Source: GCA-2733415 sp965178655 | Lineage (GTDB): Bacteria; Bacteroidota; Bacteroidia; Flavobacteriales; Flavobacteriaceae | Reading direction: 5' to 3' | NCBI GenBank assembly: GCA_965178655.1 | Contig: OZ238266.1 | Span: 1,240,001 to 1,304,000, forward strand | DNA length: 64,000 bases | Shown here: positions 17,600 to 26,497 of the stretch, in pieces | Layout: the number at the start of each line of letters is the position of its first letter | Numbering within the stretch: position 1 is the stretch's first letter | Translations under genes and position numbers: made by a program | Notes under the pieces: model-generated | Databases searched by the model: none | What the model was told of the DNA's origin: nothing | The model's input: the letters and a program-made list of their open reading frames with translations, nothing else

Positions 17600-17648
17600 A
17601 AGTAACATAAAAAAAGCCACGTAATGCGTGGCTTTTTTTATGTTACTT
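17600..17648. terminator. Bidirectional terminator between the secreted-protein gene and gltX
   Basis: Inverted repeat with stem AAAAAAAGCCACG / CGTGGCTTTTTTT, extended by AAGTAACAT / ATGTTACTT, and a 5-base loop. The right arm covers the gltX stop codon. Confidence 0.92.
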
Positions 17649-19148
17649 AGATAGTGCTTTTATACGCTCTATACTTTCTTGTTTTTCTAACAAGCTTAGT
17701 ATTTCAAAAACATCTGGGCCTTTCATGGCGCCTACTAAACTTAATCGTAAAGGTTGCATTATTTTACCAAAACCAATCTCTTTACTTGTAATCCACTCTT
17801 TTATGGTTGTTTGTAGTTGTATTGCTGAAAAATCATTAATAGCAGATAGTACTTCTATTAATTCATTCATTAATACAGGGGTGTCTTCTTTTACTGCTTT
17901 TTTTAATGCTTTAGCATCATATGTTGTTGGTGCAACAAAAAAGAAGTTACTTAAATCCCATAAATCATTTACAAAAACTGCGCGCTCTTTTACTAGGGAT
18001 ACTACTTTTAGTATATAGTCTTCTGAAAAACGCTTAGTAGCGTTATTTTCTACTATTTTTTTAAATTGCTTAGCAATAACATTATTGTCTTGTTGTGTAA
18101 AATATTGTTGGTTAAACCATTTTGCTTTTTCAGGGTCAAATTTTGCACCTGCTTTATTTACGCGTTTTAAATCAAAACTTTCTATTAACTCATTTAGTGT
18201 AAATAATTCTTGTTCGGTTCCTGGGTTCCATCCTAAAAAGGCTAAAAAATTAACCACTGCTTCTGGTAAATAACCATCTTCTTTAAACCCTCTTGATAAT
18301 CCTTCTTTTGTTTCCCATGCTAGCGGAAATACCGGAAAACCACCTTTATCACCATCTCTTTTACTTAGTTTTCCTTTACCTGTAGGTTTTAATATTAATG
18401 GTAGGTGTGCAAATTTTGGTGCTTCCCACTCAAAAGCGCGGTATAATAACACATGTAATGCTAATGATGGTAGCCATTCTTCTCCACGAATAACATGGGT
18501 TATTTTCATTAAATAATCGTCTACTATATTTGCTAGGTGATATGTTGGTAAACCATCACTTTTAAATAAAATTTTATCATCTAATATAGACGTATCAATT
18601 TTTATTTCACCTCTTATCTCATCTTGTAATGATAGTATTTCTTTTTCTGGTGATTTAAAACGGACTACATATTTATCTCCGTTATCTATTCTTTGTTGTG
18701 TTTCTTCTAAAGATAACACTAAACTATTATTTAGTTTTAAACGGTTATGCCAATTATAAATAAACGTTTTTCCTTTTGCTTCGTGATCTGAACGGTGTTT
18801 ATCTAAACTTTCAGGAGTATCAAAAGCATAATATGCTTTACCAGAATCTATTAATTGATTGCAGTATTTTTTATAAATATCTTTACGTTCACTTTGTTTA
18901 TACGGACCATAATTTCCTTCTTTTTCAGGACCTTCTTCATAAGGAAAACCACACCATTCTAAAGCGTCTTTTATATATTGTTCTGCACCCGGTACATATC
19001 TTTTTTGATCTGTATCTTCAATACGTAATATAAACGTACCATTATTATTTTTAGCAAATAAATAATTAAATAATGCTGTGCGTACTCCTCCTATATGTAG
19101 TGGGCCTGTTGGACTTGGTGCAAAACGAACTCTTACTGGTTGTGACAT
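17643..19148 (-). CDS. gltX: Glutamyl-tRNA synthetase
   Basis: Class I synthetase for tRNA-Glu, 501 residues. RFAPSPTGPLHIGGVRTALF near residue 8 carries the HIGH-type motif, and KLSKRDGDKGG near residue 260 is the KMSKS equivalent. The C-terminal all-helical anticodon-binding domain is complete. No CxxC zinc ribbon is visible after RIEDTDQKR. Transcribed away from the AT-rich gap at 19149-19825. Confidence 0.96.
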   Translation of the reverse strand: MSQPVRVRFAPSPTGPLHIGGVRTALFNYLFAKNNNGTFILRIEDTDQKRYVPGAEQYIKDALEWCGFPYEEGPEKEGNYGPYKQSERKDIYKKYCNQLIDSGKAYYAFDTPESLDKHRSDHEAKGKTFIYNWHNRLKLNNSLVLSLEETQQRIDNGDKYVVRFKSPEKEILSLQDEIRGEIKIDTSILDDKILFKSDGLPTYHLANIVDDYLMKITHVIRGEEWLPSLALHVLLYRAFEWEAPKFAHLPLILKPTGKGKLSKRDGDKGGFPVFPLAWETKEGLSRGFKEDGYLPEAVVNFLAFLGWNPGTEQELFTLNELIESFDLKRVNKAGAKFDPEKAKWFNQQYFTQQDNNVIAKQFKKIVENNATKRFSEDYILKVVSLVKERAVFVNDLWDLSNFFFVAPTTYDAKALKKAVKEDTPVLMNELIEVLSAINDFSAIQLQTTIKEWITSKEIGFGKIMQPLRLSLVGAMKGPDVFEILSLLEKQESIERIKALSK

Positions 19149-19169
19149 TTTATTTTAATTTTATATATG

Positions 19170-19177
19170 CAAATATA
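19170..19177 (-). promoter_or_regulatory. Bacteroidetes -7 box of gltX
   Basis: Minus-strand TATATTTG, a full TAnnTTTG match, 21 bp upstream of the gltX start. Confidence 0.55.
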
Positions 19178-19437
19178 CATTGAAATAACCTTTTTTTAAA
19201 CCTATCTACTTATATTGTATAGTAACATCTATTTAGTTGGTTTTATAAAATGTTAATTACTTTATAAAGTGTTAATTATCAGTACCTTCTTTTTTGTAAT
19301 AATTATGTATAAGTTTAAGAGTATTTCTATTAACTAAATTTTGTAAATTCTATTTTTTTTACAATCCAATTCATATTTTAAAATAACATCCTTTTTTCTA
19401 ATTATTTTCTAAATATTTATCTTGTGTTTTTTAACAG

Positions 19438-19713
19438 TTATAAACAATGTTTTTCTAATAATTTATAAACTTTTTATAGTTAATACAGTTATTAACATCA
19501 TGTTTATAATATATATTTAAAGTATCATAATCAAGGTATTAGTTGTTTTATAAGTATAGTTTTTATGTTAATTGTATTTAATAATTAATATTTAAAAGAA
19601 GAATTAAAATTAATTATAGTAACTATTAACACACTATAATAATACTCATATTCAATTTTAAAAATATCTAAAAAAAAAGAAAATTAATATAGTATGTTAA
19701 AAAGTGTTTATAA
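19438..19713. repeat. Dispersed TTATAAACA nonamers
   Basis: Three exact copies of TTATAAACA: plus strand at 19438-19446, minus strand at 19501-19509 and 19705-19713. A near copy (TTATAAACT) is at 19463-19471. In such AT-rich DNA some recurrence is expected by chance, so function as DnaA boxes is only a suggestion. Confidence 0.4.
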
Positions 19714-19793
19714 GTAATAGGTAAAAAATATCTGTAATTAATACTGTAGAGAAACAAAATAAATGAAATTAGTTTTTTAAAAAACACAAATAG

Positions 19794-19801
19794 TATCTTT
19801 G
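19794..19801 (+). promoter_or_regulatory. Bacteroidetes -7 box of ybeY-mnmG
   Basis: TATCTTTG, a full TAnnTTTG match, 24 bp upstream of the ybeY ATG and preceded by AT-rich DNA without a clear -33 TTG. Confidence 0.55.
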
Positions 19802-19825
19802 CAGTTGATATTTAAATAATTACTC

Positions 19826-20245
19826 ATGATTAGTTTTGAAACAGAAACAGATTTTACATTAGATAATAAATCACTTTATAGTAATTGGATTACTGAAGTT
19901 ATTACATCAGAATCTTATGTATTAGGTGAGTTAAATTATACTTTTTGTGATGATAATTATTTACATAAAATAAACAAGGCATATTTAAATCACGATACTT
20001 TAACAGATATTATTACTTTTGATCATTCTGTAGGAAATACAATTTATAGTGATATTATTATATCTATTGAACGTGTAGAAGATAATGCAAAAGATTTTAA
20101 CGTATCTTTTAAAGAAGAGTTAAAAAGGGTATTAATTCATGGCGTATTACATTTATGTGGATACAAAGATAAATCAGTTACAGAAGCTGCATTAATGCGC
20201 GAAAAAGAAAACGAAAAAATAAAAATGTTCCACATGGAACAATAA
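19826..20245 (+). CDS. ybeY: Endoribonuclease/rRNA maturation factor YbeY
   Basis: Metal-dependent single-strand RNase for 16S rRNA 3'-end maturation and ribosome quality control. The 139-residue protein has the metal motif HGVLHLCGYKD near residues 108-118; the first two His ligands are kept, but the third is Asp instead of the His of E. coli, a substitution I recall from other Bacteroidetes. The upstream TLTDIITFDHS segment is typical. The last codons (MFHMEQ) carry a near-perfect parS palindrome. The mnmG start follows 10 bp after the stop, forming an operon. Confidence 0.9.
   Translation: MISFETETDFTLDNKSLYSNWITEVITSESYVLGELNYTFCDDNYLHKINKAYLNHDTLTDIITFDHSVGNTIYSDIIISIERVEDNAKDFNVSFKEELKRVLIHGVLHLCGYKDKSVTEAALMREKENEKIKMFHMEQ
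20226..20241. other. parS-like palindrome inside the 3' end of ybeY
   Basis: TGTTCCACATGGAACA: one mismatch from the ParB-binding consensus TGTTNCACGTGNAACA, in the central CpG (CACATG for CACGTG). It encodes Met-Phe-His-Met-Glu-Gln. The central change may lower ParB affinity. Confidence 0.6.
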
Positions 20246-20255
20246 AAAATAATAT

Positions 20256-22127
20256 ATGTTTAATACAGAGTATGATGTAATTGTTGTAGGTGGCGGACAC
20301 GCAGGTTCAGAAGCTGCTGCTGCTGCTGCTAATAGTGGTTGTAGTACATTATTAATAACAATGAGTTTACAAAATATTGCTCAAATGTCTTGTAATCCTG
20401 CTATGGGTGGTATTGCAAAAGGGCAAATTATAAGAGAAATAGATGCTTTAGGTGGGTATTCTGGTATTGTAACAGATAAAACTGCTATACAGTTTAAAAT
20501 GCTTAATAAAAGTAAAGGACCTGCAATGTGGAGTCCAAGAGCACAGTCTGATCGTATGCGTTTTGCTGAAGAATGGCGTAATATGTTAGAAGCAACACCT
20601 AATGTAGATTTTTACCAAGATATGGTAAAAGGTTTACTAATAAATAATAATAAAATTAGTGGTGTAAAAACTGCTTTAGGTATTAATATAAAAGCAAAAA
20701 AAGTAATACTTACTAATGGTACTTTTTTAAACGGATTAATACATATAGGCGATAAACAATTTGGAGGCGGACGTGCAGGTGAATCTGCATCTACTGGAAT
20801 CACAGAAGAGTTAGTAGCTTTAGGTTTTGAGTCTGGAAGAATGAAAACTGGTACTCCCCCACGTGTTGATGGTCGTAGTTTAGATTTTTCTAAAATGATT
20901 TTACAACCAGGAGATGATAATCCAAGTAAATTTTCATACTCAGATACTACAAAAGCATTATTAAAACAACGCCCATGTCATATGTCGCACACTAGTGAAT
21001 TGGTACATGATTTATTGCGTGAAGGTTTTGATAAATCTCCAATGTTTAATGGTCGTATTAAAAGTATTGGCCCGCGTTATTGTCCGAGTATTGAAGATAA
21101 AATTAACCGATTTGCAGACAAAAATAGCCATCAGTTATTTGTAGAACCTGAAGGGTGGCATACTTGTGAGTATTATATTAATGGTTTCTCTACTTCTTTA
21201 CCTGAAGAAGTTCAGTTTAAAGCATTACGTTCTGTTGTTGGTTTTGAAGATGTTAAATTTTTTAGACCGGGTTATGCTATTGAGTATGACTATTTTCCAC
21301 CAACACAATTAAAACATACCTTAGAAACAAAATTAGTAGATGGGTTGTTTTTTGCTGGACAAATTAATGGTACTACAGGCTATGAAGAAGCTGCAGCACA
21401 AGGTATGATGGCGGGTATAAATGCAGCCTTACAAGTAAAAGAAAAAGAACCTTTTATACTTAAAAGAGATGAAGCTTATATAGGTGTTTTAATAGATGAT
21501 TTAATTACAAAAGGCACAGAAGAACCTTATAGAATGTTTACATCTCGTGCTGAATATAGAACTTTATTACGTCAAGATAATGCAGATTTTAGACTTACAC
21601 CTAAAGGATATGAATTAGGAATTGCATCTAGAAAGCGTTTGGATCGTATGGAAGAAAAACAAAAATTATCTAATAATTTTGTAGACTTCTTTAAAAATAC
21701 AAGTGTAAAACCAGTTGATATTAATCCTATTTTAGAGTCTAAAAAATCAAGTAAAGTTAAACAGCAAGATAAAATGTTTAAACTTTTAGCTAGACCAAAT
21801 ATTACATTAAAAGACATGTGTTTATTAACTATTGTTTCAGATTATATAACTAATAATAATTTAGATACAGAGGTTATAGAACAAACAGAAATACAAGTTA
21901 AATACGCTGGATATATTGCAAAAGAAAAACTGAATGCAGATAAATTACACCGTTTAGAACATGTTAAAATACCAGAGAATTTTGATTATAGTTTATTAAA
22001 ATCATTAGCTACAGAGGCTAAAATAAAGCTCGAAAAAATACGGCCTGCAACAATAAGTCAAGCATCACGTATATCAGGTGTTTCTCCAAGTGATATATCG
22101 GTTTTATTAGTGTTTTTAGGGAGGTAA
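20256..22127 (+). CDS. mnmG: tRNA uridine-5-carboxymethylaminomethyl modification enzyme MnmG (GidA)
   Basis: FAD/NADH-dependent subunit of the MnmE-MnmG complex that modifies U34 of tRNAs. The 623-residue protein begins with the dinucleotide fold VIVVGGGHAGSEAA. It has the family motif MSCNPAMGGIAKG near residue 45, GRAGESAS near 170, FFAGQINGTTGYEEAAAQG near 367, and EPYRMFTSRAEYRTLLRQDN near 423. The C-terminal helical domain is complete and ends RISGVSPSDISVLLVFLGR. mnmG is often close to the chromosomal origin; parS-like sites lie directly on both sides. Confidence 0.97.
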   Translation: MFNTEYDVIVVGGGHAGSEAAAAAANSGCSTLLITMSLQNIAQMSCNPAMGGIAKGQIIREIDALGGYSGIVTDKTAIQFKMLNKSKGPAMWSPRAQSDRMRFAEEWRNMLEATPNVDFYQDMVKGLLINNNKISGVKTALGINIKAKKVILTNGTFLNGLIHIGDKQFGGGRAGESASTGITEELVALGFESGRMKTGTPPRVDGRSLDFSKMILQPGDDNPSKFSYSDTTKALLKQRPCHMSHTSELVHDLLREGFDKSPMFNGRIKSIGPRYCPSIEDKINRFADKNSHQLFVEPEGWHTCEYYINGFSTSLPEEVQFKALRSVVGFEDVKFFRPGYAIEYDYFPPTQLKHTLETKLVDGLFFAGQINGTTGYEEAAAQGMMAGINAALQVKEKEPFILKRDEAYIGVLIDDLITKGTEEPYRMFTSRAEYRTLLRQDNADFRLTPKGYELGIASRKRLDRMEEKQKLSNNFVDFFKNTSVKPVDINPILESKKSSKVKQQDKMFKLLARPNITLKDMCLLTIVSDYITNNNLDTEVIEQTEIQVKYAGYIAKEKLNADKLHRLEHVKIPENFDYSLLKSLATEAKIKLEKIRPATISQASRISGVSPSDISVLLVFLGR

Positions 22128-22135
22128 TAAATAAA

Positions 22136-22149
22136 GTTTCACGTGGAAC
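22136..22149. other. parS site downstream of mnmG
   Basis: GTTTCACGTGGAAC is a full match to the 14-bp parS core GTTNCACGTGNAAC bound by chromosomal ParB/Spo0J. It lies in the 33-bp gap between the mnmG stop and the next start. The outermost T and A of the 16-bp consensus are not kept. Confidence 0.8.
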
Positions 22150-22160
22150 GTATATAAAAT

Positions 22161-22694
22161 ATGGAAAGTATTAGATTTAAATCATTAAAAAAAATCACAT
22201 CAAAAGTTATTGGTTTCCTTTTTTTTATACCCGGTATATTGTTGTTTATATTATTATTATTAACTGCAGTAACAACAATATTTAAAGGAAATATAATAAC
22301 AATGTTTAAAGAAATTTATCCACTGTATATTTTATTTATTTTTATATGTAGTATTTCTTTAATATTTTTAGCAAATAAAGAAATAGAAATTTTTATAAAT
22401 TTTAAAAATAGAATAAACATTACGTTATTTTCTAAAAAAATATTTTCCTATTCAACACAAATAATATACCCAAGTTATATTTCCTTATTCGGACAATCAT
22501 TTAGTAAGTCTAATGATTTTTCTACTATTTCTGCACTTGGGTCAACATCAGAATATGACTTATATGTTATTCGTTTCTTTAATAATAAAAACCAACGAGA
22601 AATTATTTTTAAATCAGAAAATAAAAAAGAAGTTTTAGAAAAAGGAAAACAATTAGCAGAATTGTTAAATGTAAAACTAGTTAATAATATATAA
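22161..22694 (+). CDS. Predicted two-helix membrane protein of unknown function
   Basis: 177-residue protein with two hydrophobic segments near the N-terminus (VIGFLFFIPGILLFILLLL, about residues 17-37, and YPLYILFIFICSISLIFLA, about 51-70). A basic, beta-rich soluble part follows (NRINITLFSKKIFSYSTQI, then EYDLYVIRFFNNK), reminiscent of small membrane PH-like proteins; no family is assigned with confidence. It lies 33 bp after mnmG with a parS site in the gap, and one base separates its stop from the TTG start of the methyltransferase gene. Confidence 0.7.
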   Translation: MESIRFKSLKKITSKVIGFLFFIPGILLFILLLLTAVTTIFKGNIITMFKEIYPLYILFIFICSISLIFLANKEIEIFINFKNRINITLFSKKIFSYSTQIIYPSYISLFGQSFSKSNDFSTISALGSTSEYDLYVIRFFNNKNQREIIFKSENKKEVLEKGKQLAELLNVKLVNNI

Positions 22695-22695
22695 A

Positions 22696-23538
22696 TTGAA
22701 TTCACTTAATATAAAAGATCACGCTGTTTCAAAAGAAATATTTAAATTACAAACACATCAAAAATTTGAAATTTTAATAACTACCCCACAGCCTAGTAAA
22801 CAAGAATTATCAAAATATTATAAAGATCCTACCTATATTTCTCACACAGATTCAAAACAAACACTTTTCGAAAAAACATATCAGTTTGTTAGAAAATACA
22901 CTTTACTAACAAAAAAAAATAAAGTAAATAGATTTTCTAAAAAAGGAAACCTTTTAGATATTGGTTGTGGTACAGGAAATTTTTTAAAAAAAATGCAAAG
23001 CAACGGTTGGACTGTTACAGGAATTGAGCCAAATAATACAGCTCGAGCAATAGCCAACTCCAAAACTAACAATACTGTTTTTAAAACAGAAAAATTAACA
23101 ACACTTCAACCAACATCTTTTAATGTAATTACACTCTGGCATGTATTAGAACACTTACCAGATTTAGAAGCACATATTCAACTATTTAAAAAACTATTAA
23201 AACCAAACGGAATATTAATAATAGCGGTACCAAATTATAAAAGCTATGATGCACAATATTATAAAGAATTTTGGGCAGCTTATGATGTACCTAGACACCT
23301 ATGGCACTTTTCTAAAAATGGGATAAAAAGTATTTTTAAAAAATACAATATGCTTGTACAAAAAATATATCCTATGAAATTTGATGCTTTTTATGTATCA
23401 CTATTAAGTGAACAACATAAAACAGGTTGTAAAAATATAATTAATGCTTTTTATAGAGGATTACTTTCAAATATTAAAGCAATTAAAACAAACGAATACT
23501 CTTCATTGATATATATTATAAAAAAAGATAATTTGTAA
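22696..23538 (+). CDS. Class I SAM-dependent methyltransferase
   Basis: 280-residue methyltransferase starting with TTG (no earlier in-frame ATG or GTG fits). The SAM-binding motif LLDIGCGTGNFLKKM is near residue 89, followed by GIEPNN (motif II acidic residue) and FNVITLWHVLEHLPDLE. NILIIAVPNYKS-like PNGILIIAVPNYK completes the Rossmann pattern. This type belongs to the Methyltransf_23 group, whose members include O- and C-methyltransferases of quinones, lipids and glycans, so the substrate is open. In other flavobacteria a similar gene follows mnmG. Confidence 0.83.
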   Translation: MNSLNIKDHAVSKEIFKLQTHQKFEILITTPQPSKQELSKYYKDPTYISHTDSKQTLFEKTYQFVRKYTLLTKKNKVNRFSKKGNLLDIGCGTGNFLKKMQSNGWTVTGIEPNNTARAIANSKTNNTVFKTEKLTTLQPTSFNVITLWHVLEHLPDLEAHIQLFKKLLKPNGILIIAVPNYKSYDAQYYKEFWAAYDVPRHLWHFSKNGIKSIFKKYNMLVQKIYPMKFDAFYVSLLSEQHKTGCKNIINAFYRGLLSNIKAIKTNEYSSLIYIIKKDNL

Positions 23539-23764
23539 TTTTAAAACAGTTTATTTAAAACATCTTTTAAAAGAAGTATAATTAGATGTATTAAAAAAAT
23601 AAATCGCTTAAATCGCTTCTTTTTTATAATAAAAACATAAATAAAAACTATTATTAACTTATTTAATATAAGTTTTTTAAATAATAGTAATATAAACATA
23701 ATATACCCATAAAATATAGCTAACAATAAATGTTGTACTTTGTGATTATAAAATAAAAATAAAA

Positions 23765-25939
23765 ATGCCAAGAAAGAAAAACAGTAAAAATAAAATTCCT
23801 AACCTAACAGAAACCCTTCTTAAAATATTTAAGAAAAGTCCGAAGAAGGAATTTAATTATAAACAGCTTGCTGCAAAATTAAATGTTGATGATGCAAACA
23901 GTAGAAACCAAATTATTAAAAAATTGCGTCAGCTGCAACAAAAAGGAAAAATAGAAGAACAAGAGCGCGGAAAATTTAAAATTAAAGCACTTAGTAATTC
24001 TTATTTTATAGGAAGGCTAGATATGGGGTCTCGCGGAAATGGTTATGTGGTTTGTGATGAATTAGACGACGATATATTTATTCCTGCAAATAATATTAAT
24101 AAAGCCCTCCATGGAGATGAAGTAGAAGTGTATGTATATCGCCGTAAAAAAAATAATAAATTAGAAGGTGAAATAGTACATATTTTAGAACGTGCAAAAG
24201 CGGAGTTTGTAGGCGTATTACGCTTACAAAAAAACTTTGGTTTTGTAGTTTGTGCTAATTCTAAAATGTATGTAGATATTTTTATTCCTAATAATAAAAA
24301 AATGGACGCCAAAGATGGCGATAAAGTATTGGCATTAATAAATGATTGGCCAGATAATGCCGATTCCCCTTTTGGAGAAATTATTCAAGTACTCGGAAAA
24401 CCAGGAGAGCATAATACAGAAATTCATGCTATACTTGCAGAGTACGGACTACCTTATGAGTTTCCTAAAAGTGTAGAGGCTTATGTAGATACTATTGACT
24501 TATCTATACAAGAAAAAGAAATAGCAAAACGTAGAGACATGCGCACCACGCCAACCTTTACAATTGATCCTAAAGACGCCAAAGATTTTGATGATGCACT
24601 ATCATTTAAACCATTAGATAATGGACACTATGAAATAGGAATTCATATTGCCGATGTATCTCACTATGTACAAGAAGGTACGGTATTAGACGAGGAAGCT
24701 TATGAACGCGCTACCTCGGTATATTTAGTAGACAGAGTGGTTCCTATGCTGCCAGAAGTATTAAGTAATGGCGCATGTTCTCTTAGACCTAATGAAGAAA
24801 AATATACTTTTTCTGCAGTGTTTGAAATAAACAATAAAGCGGAAGTTGTAAACGAATGGTTTGGTAGAACAGTAACCTATTCTGATCGTCGTTTTGCATA
24901 TGAAGAAGCACAAGCAATTCTAGAAACAAAAGAAGCAAAAGTACCCGCTGAAGTTTCTCTTACAGGAAAAACATATACTGTTGAACAACATATTGCAGAC
25001 GCTATACTAAAGCTAGACGAACTAGCTAAAACAATGCGTTTAAAACGAATGCAAAACGGAGCGATATCTTTTGATAAAGTTGAAGTAAAATTTAAATTAG
25101 ACGAAGAGCACAACCCAACAGGGGTGTACTTTAAAACAGCAAAAGATGCCAATAAACTTATTGAAGAGTTTATGTTATTAGCCAACAGAAAGGTGGCCGC
25201 ATTTATTGGAAAACAACAAAAAACATTTATATATAGAATTCACGACGAGCCAGATGCAGAAAAACTAGGAAACCTTCAGAGTATTATTTCAAAATTTGGA
25301 TACAAACTAGATTTTAGATCTCCTAAAAAAACAGCAAACTCTCTAAATCAATTACTAGAAAATGTTAAAGGTAAAGGAGAACAGAATTTAGTTGATACAC
25401 TTGCTATTAGAACCATGAGTAAAGCAGCATACTCTACAGATAATATAGGGCATTACGGACTAGCATTTGATTACTACTCACACTTCACCTCTCCTATTCG
25501 TAGATATCCAGATGTTATGGTACACCGTTTACTACAACATTATTTAGAGGGTGGTAAAAACGCCGATGCTGAAGTTTTTGAAGCAAAATGCGCCCACACC
25601 TCACAAATGGAAAACCTGTCTACAAAAGCAGAAAGAGATTCTATTAAATACATGCAGGTTAAATTTATGCAAGACCATAAAGATGAAGAATTTGTAGGAG
25701 TAATTTCAGGCGTTACCGAATGGGGAATTTATGTAGAAATAGTAAGTAACAAGTGCGAAGGAATGGTGCGTATTCGTGAAATAAAAGACGATTACTATAC
25801 TTTTGATGATAAGCAATATGCTTTAGTGGGTCAAAACACCAAAAACATATACCAATTAGGAGATGAAGTAAAAGTCTTGGTTAAAAACGCCGATCTTGTA
25901 AAACGTCAGTTAGACTTTATAGTACTAGGAAAGGTTTAA
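23765..25939 (+). CDS. rnr: Ribonuclease R
   Basis: 3'-5' processive exoribonuclease that degrades structured RNA. The 724-residue protein shows the full order: N-terminal winged helix (LLKIFKKSPKKEFNYKQLA), two cold-shock domains, the RNB catalytic domain (DPKDAKDFDDALSF near residues 270-285, carrying the catalytic aspartates; HFTSPIRRYPDVMVHR near 575), and a C-terminal S1 domain (EFVGVISGVTEWGIYVEI). A basic tail follows. A 226-bp AT-rich gap with nothing recognised separates it from the preceding gene. Confidence 0.95.
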   Translation: MPRKKNSKNKIPNLTETLLKIFKKSPKKEFNYKQLAAKLNVDDANSRNQIIKKLRQLQQKGKIEEQERGKFKIKALSNSYFIGRLDMGSRGNGYVVCDELDDDIFIPANNINKALHGDEVEVYVYRRKKNNKLEGEIVHILERAKAEFVGVLRLQKNFGFVVCANSKMYVDIFIPNNKKMDAKDGDKVLALINDWPDNADSPFGEIIQVLGKPGEHNTEIHAILAEYGLPYEFPKSVEAYVDTIDLSIQEKEIAKRRDMRTTPTFTIDPKDAKDFDDALSFKPLDNGHYEIGIHIADVSHYVQEGTVLDEEAYERATSVYLVDRVVPMLPEVLSNGACSLRPNEEKYTFSAVFEINNKAEVVNEWFGRTVTYSDRRFAYEEAQAILETKEAKVPAEVSLTGKTYTVEQHIADAILKLDELAKTMRLKRMQNGAISFDKVEVKFKLDEEHNPTGVYFKTAKDANKLIEEFMLLANRKVAAFIGKQQKTFIYRIHDEPDAEKLGNLQSIISKFGYKLDFRSPKKTANSLNQLLENVKGKGEQNLVDTLAIRTMSKAAYSTDNIGHYGLAFDYYSHFTSPIRRYPDVMVHRLLQHYLEGGKNADAEVFEAKCAHTSQMENLSTKAERDSIKYMQVKFMQDHKDEEFVGVISGVTEWGIYVEIVSNKCEGMVRIREIKDDYYTFDDKQYALVGQNTKNIYQLGDEVKVLVKNADLVKRQLDFIVLGKV

Positions 25940-25973
25940 CAACCCAAATAAGTTAATTTTTAATAACTAAAAA

Positions 25974-26417
25974 ATGTTAAAATTTATTACAAGCGAGTTT
26001 AATGAGTTAAACACCAGCTCATTATACGAGTTTTTGTCTTTAAGAAGCGAGGTTTTTGTTGTGGAACAAAACTGCGTCTATCAAGACATAGATTTTAAAG
26101 ACCAAAAAGCAACACATGTACTAGGTTATAAAAATAATAAGTTAGTTGCTTACGCACGCTTATTTGCCCCAGGAGATTATTTTTCTAAAGCAAGTATAGG
26201 GCGCGTTATTGTAAAAGCTTCAGAGCGGAAATATGGTTATGGACATGATTTAATAAAATATTGTATATCAATAATAGAACAACACCATAACACCACAGAA
26301 ATACATATTTCTGCACAAGAATATCTTGAAAAATTTTACAAAACACATGGGTTTATCCAAGAAGGTGCGCCGTACTTAGAAGACGATATCCCCCATTTAA
26401 AAATGATAAAAAAGTAA
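25974..26417 (+). CDS. ElaA-like GNAT family N-acetyltransferase
   Basis: 147-residue GNAT protein of the ElaA group. The N-terminal LYEFLSLRSEVFVVEQNCVY and the motif A region IGRVIVKASERKYGYGHDLI (RxxGxG for acetyl-CoA binding) are typical, as is the C-terminal FYKTHGFIQEG. The acceptor substrate is unknown. It follows rnr by 34 bp on the same strand, so it may be co-transcribed. Confidence 0.85.
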   Translation: MLKFITSEFNELNTSSLYEFLSLRSEVFVVEQNCVYQDIDFKDQKATHVLGYKNNKLVAYARLFAPGDYFSKASIGRVIVKASERKYGYGHDLIKYCISIIEQHHNTTEIHISAQEYLEKFYKTHGFIQEGAPYLEDDIPHLKMIKK

Positions 26418-26497
26418 TTCGTGTTTTTGTTTGCAGTTGTCACTGCCTTAAGGTTTGTGTAAGTTCAAACACGTCTTTTTCTAAAATATCCTGCCCA

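Larger units (their letters stand above)
19149..19825. other. Gene-free, very AT-rich divergent gap; candidate origin of replication
   Basis: 677 bp without a plausible gene, made almost wholly of A/T with runs such as TTAATTA and TTTATAA. It separates leftward gltX from rightward ybeY-mnmG. Two parS-like palindromes lie within 2.4 kb downstream, and mnmG and rnpA, genes often near bacterial origins, lie at 20.3 and 27.8 kb. Three exact copies of TTATAAACA (7 of 9 bases of the DnaA box TTATCCACA) occur here, but no canonical DnaA box does, and dnaA, dnaN and gyrB are not in the window. The origin call is inference. Confidence 0.4.
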
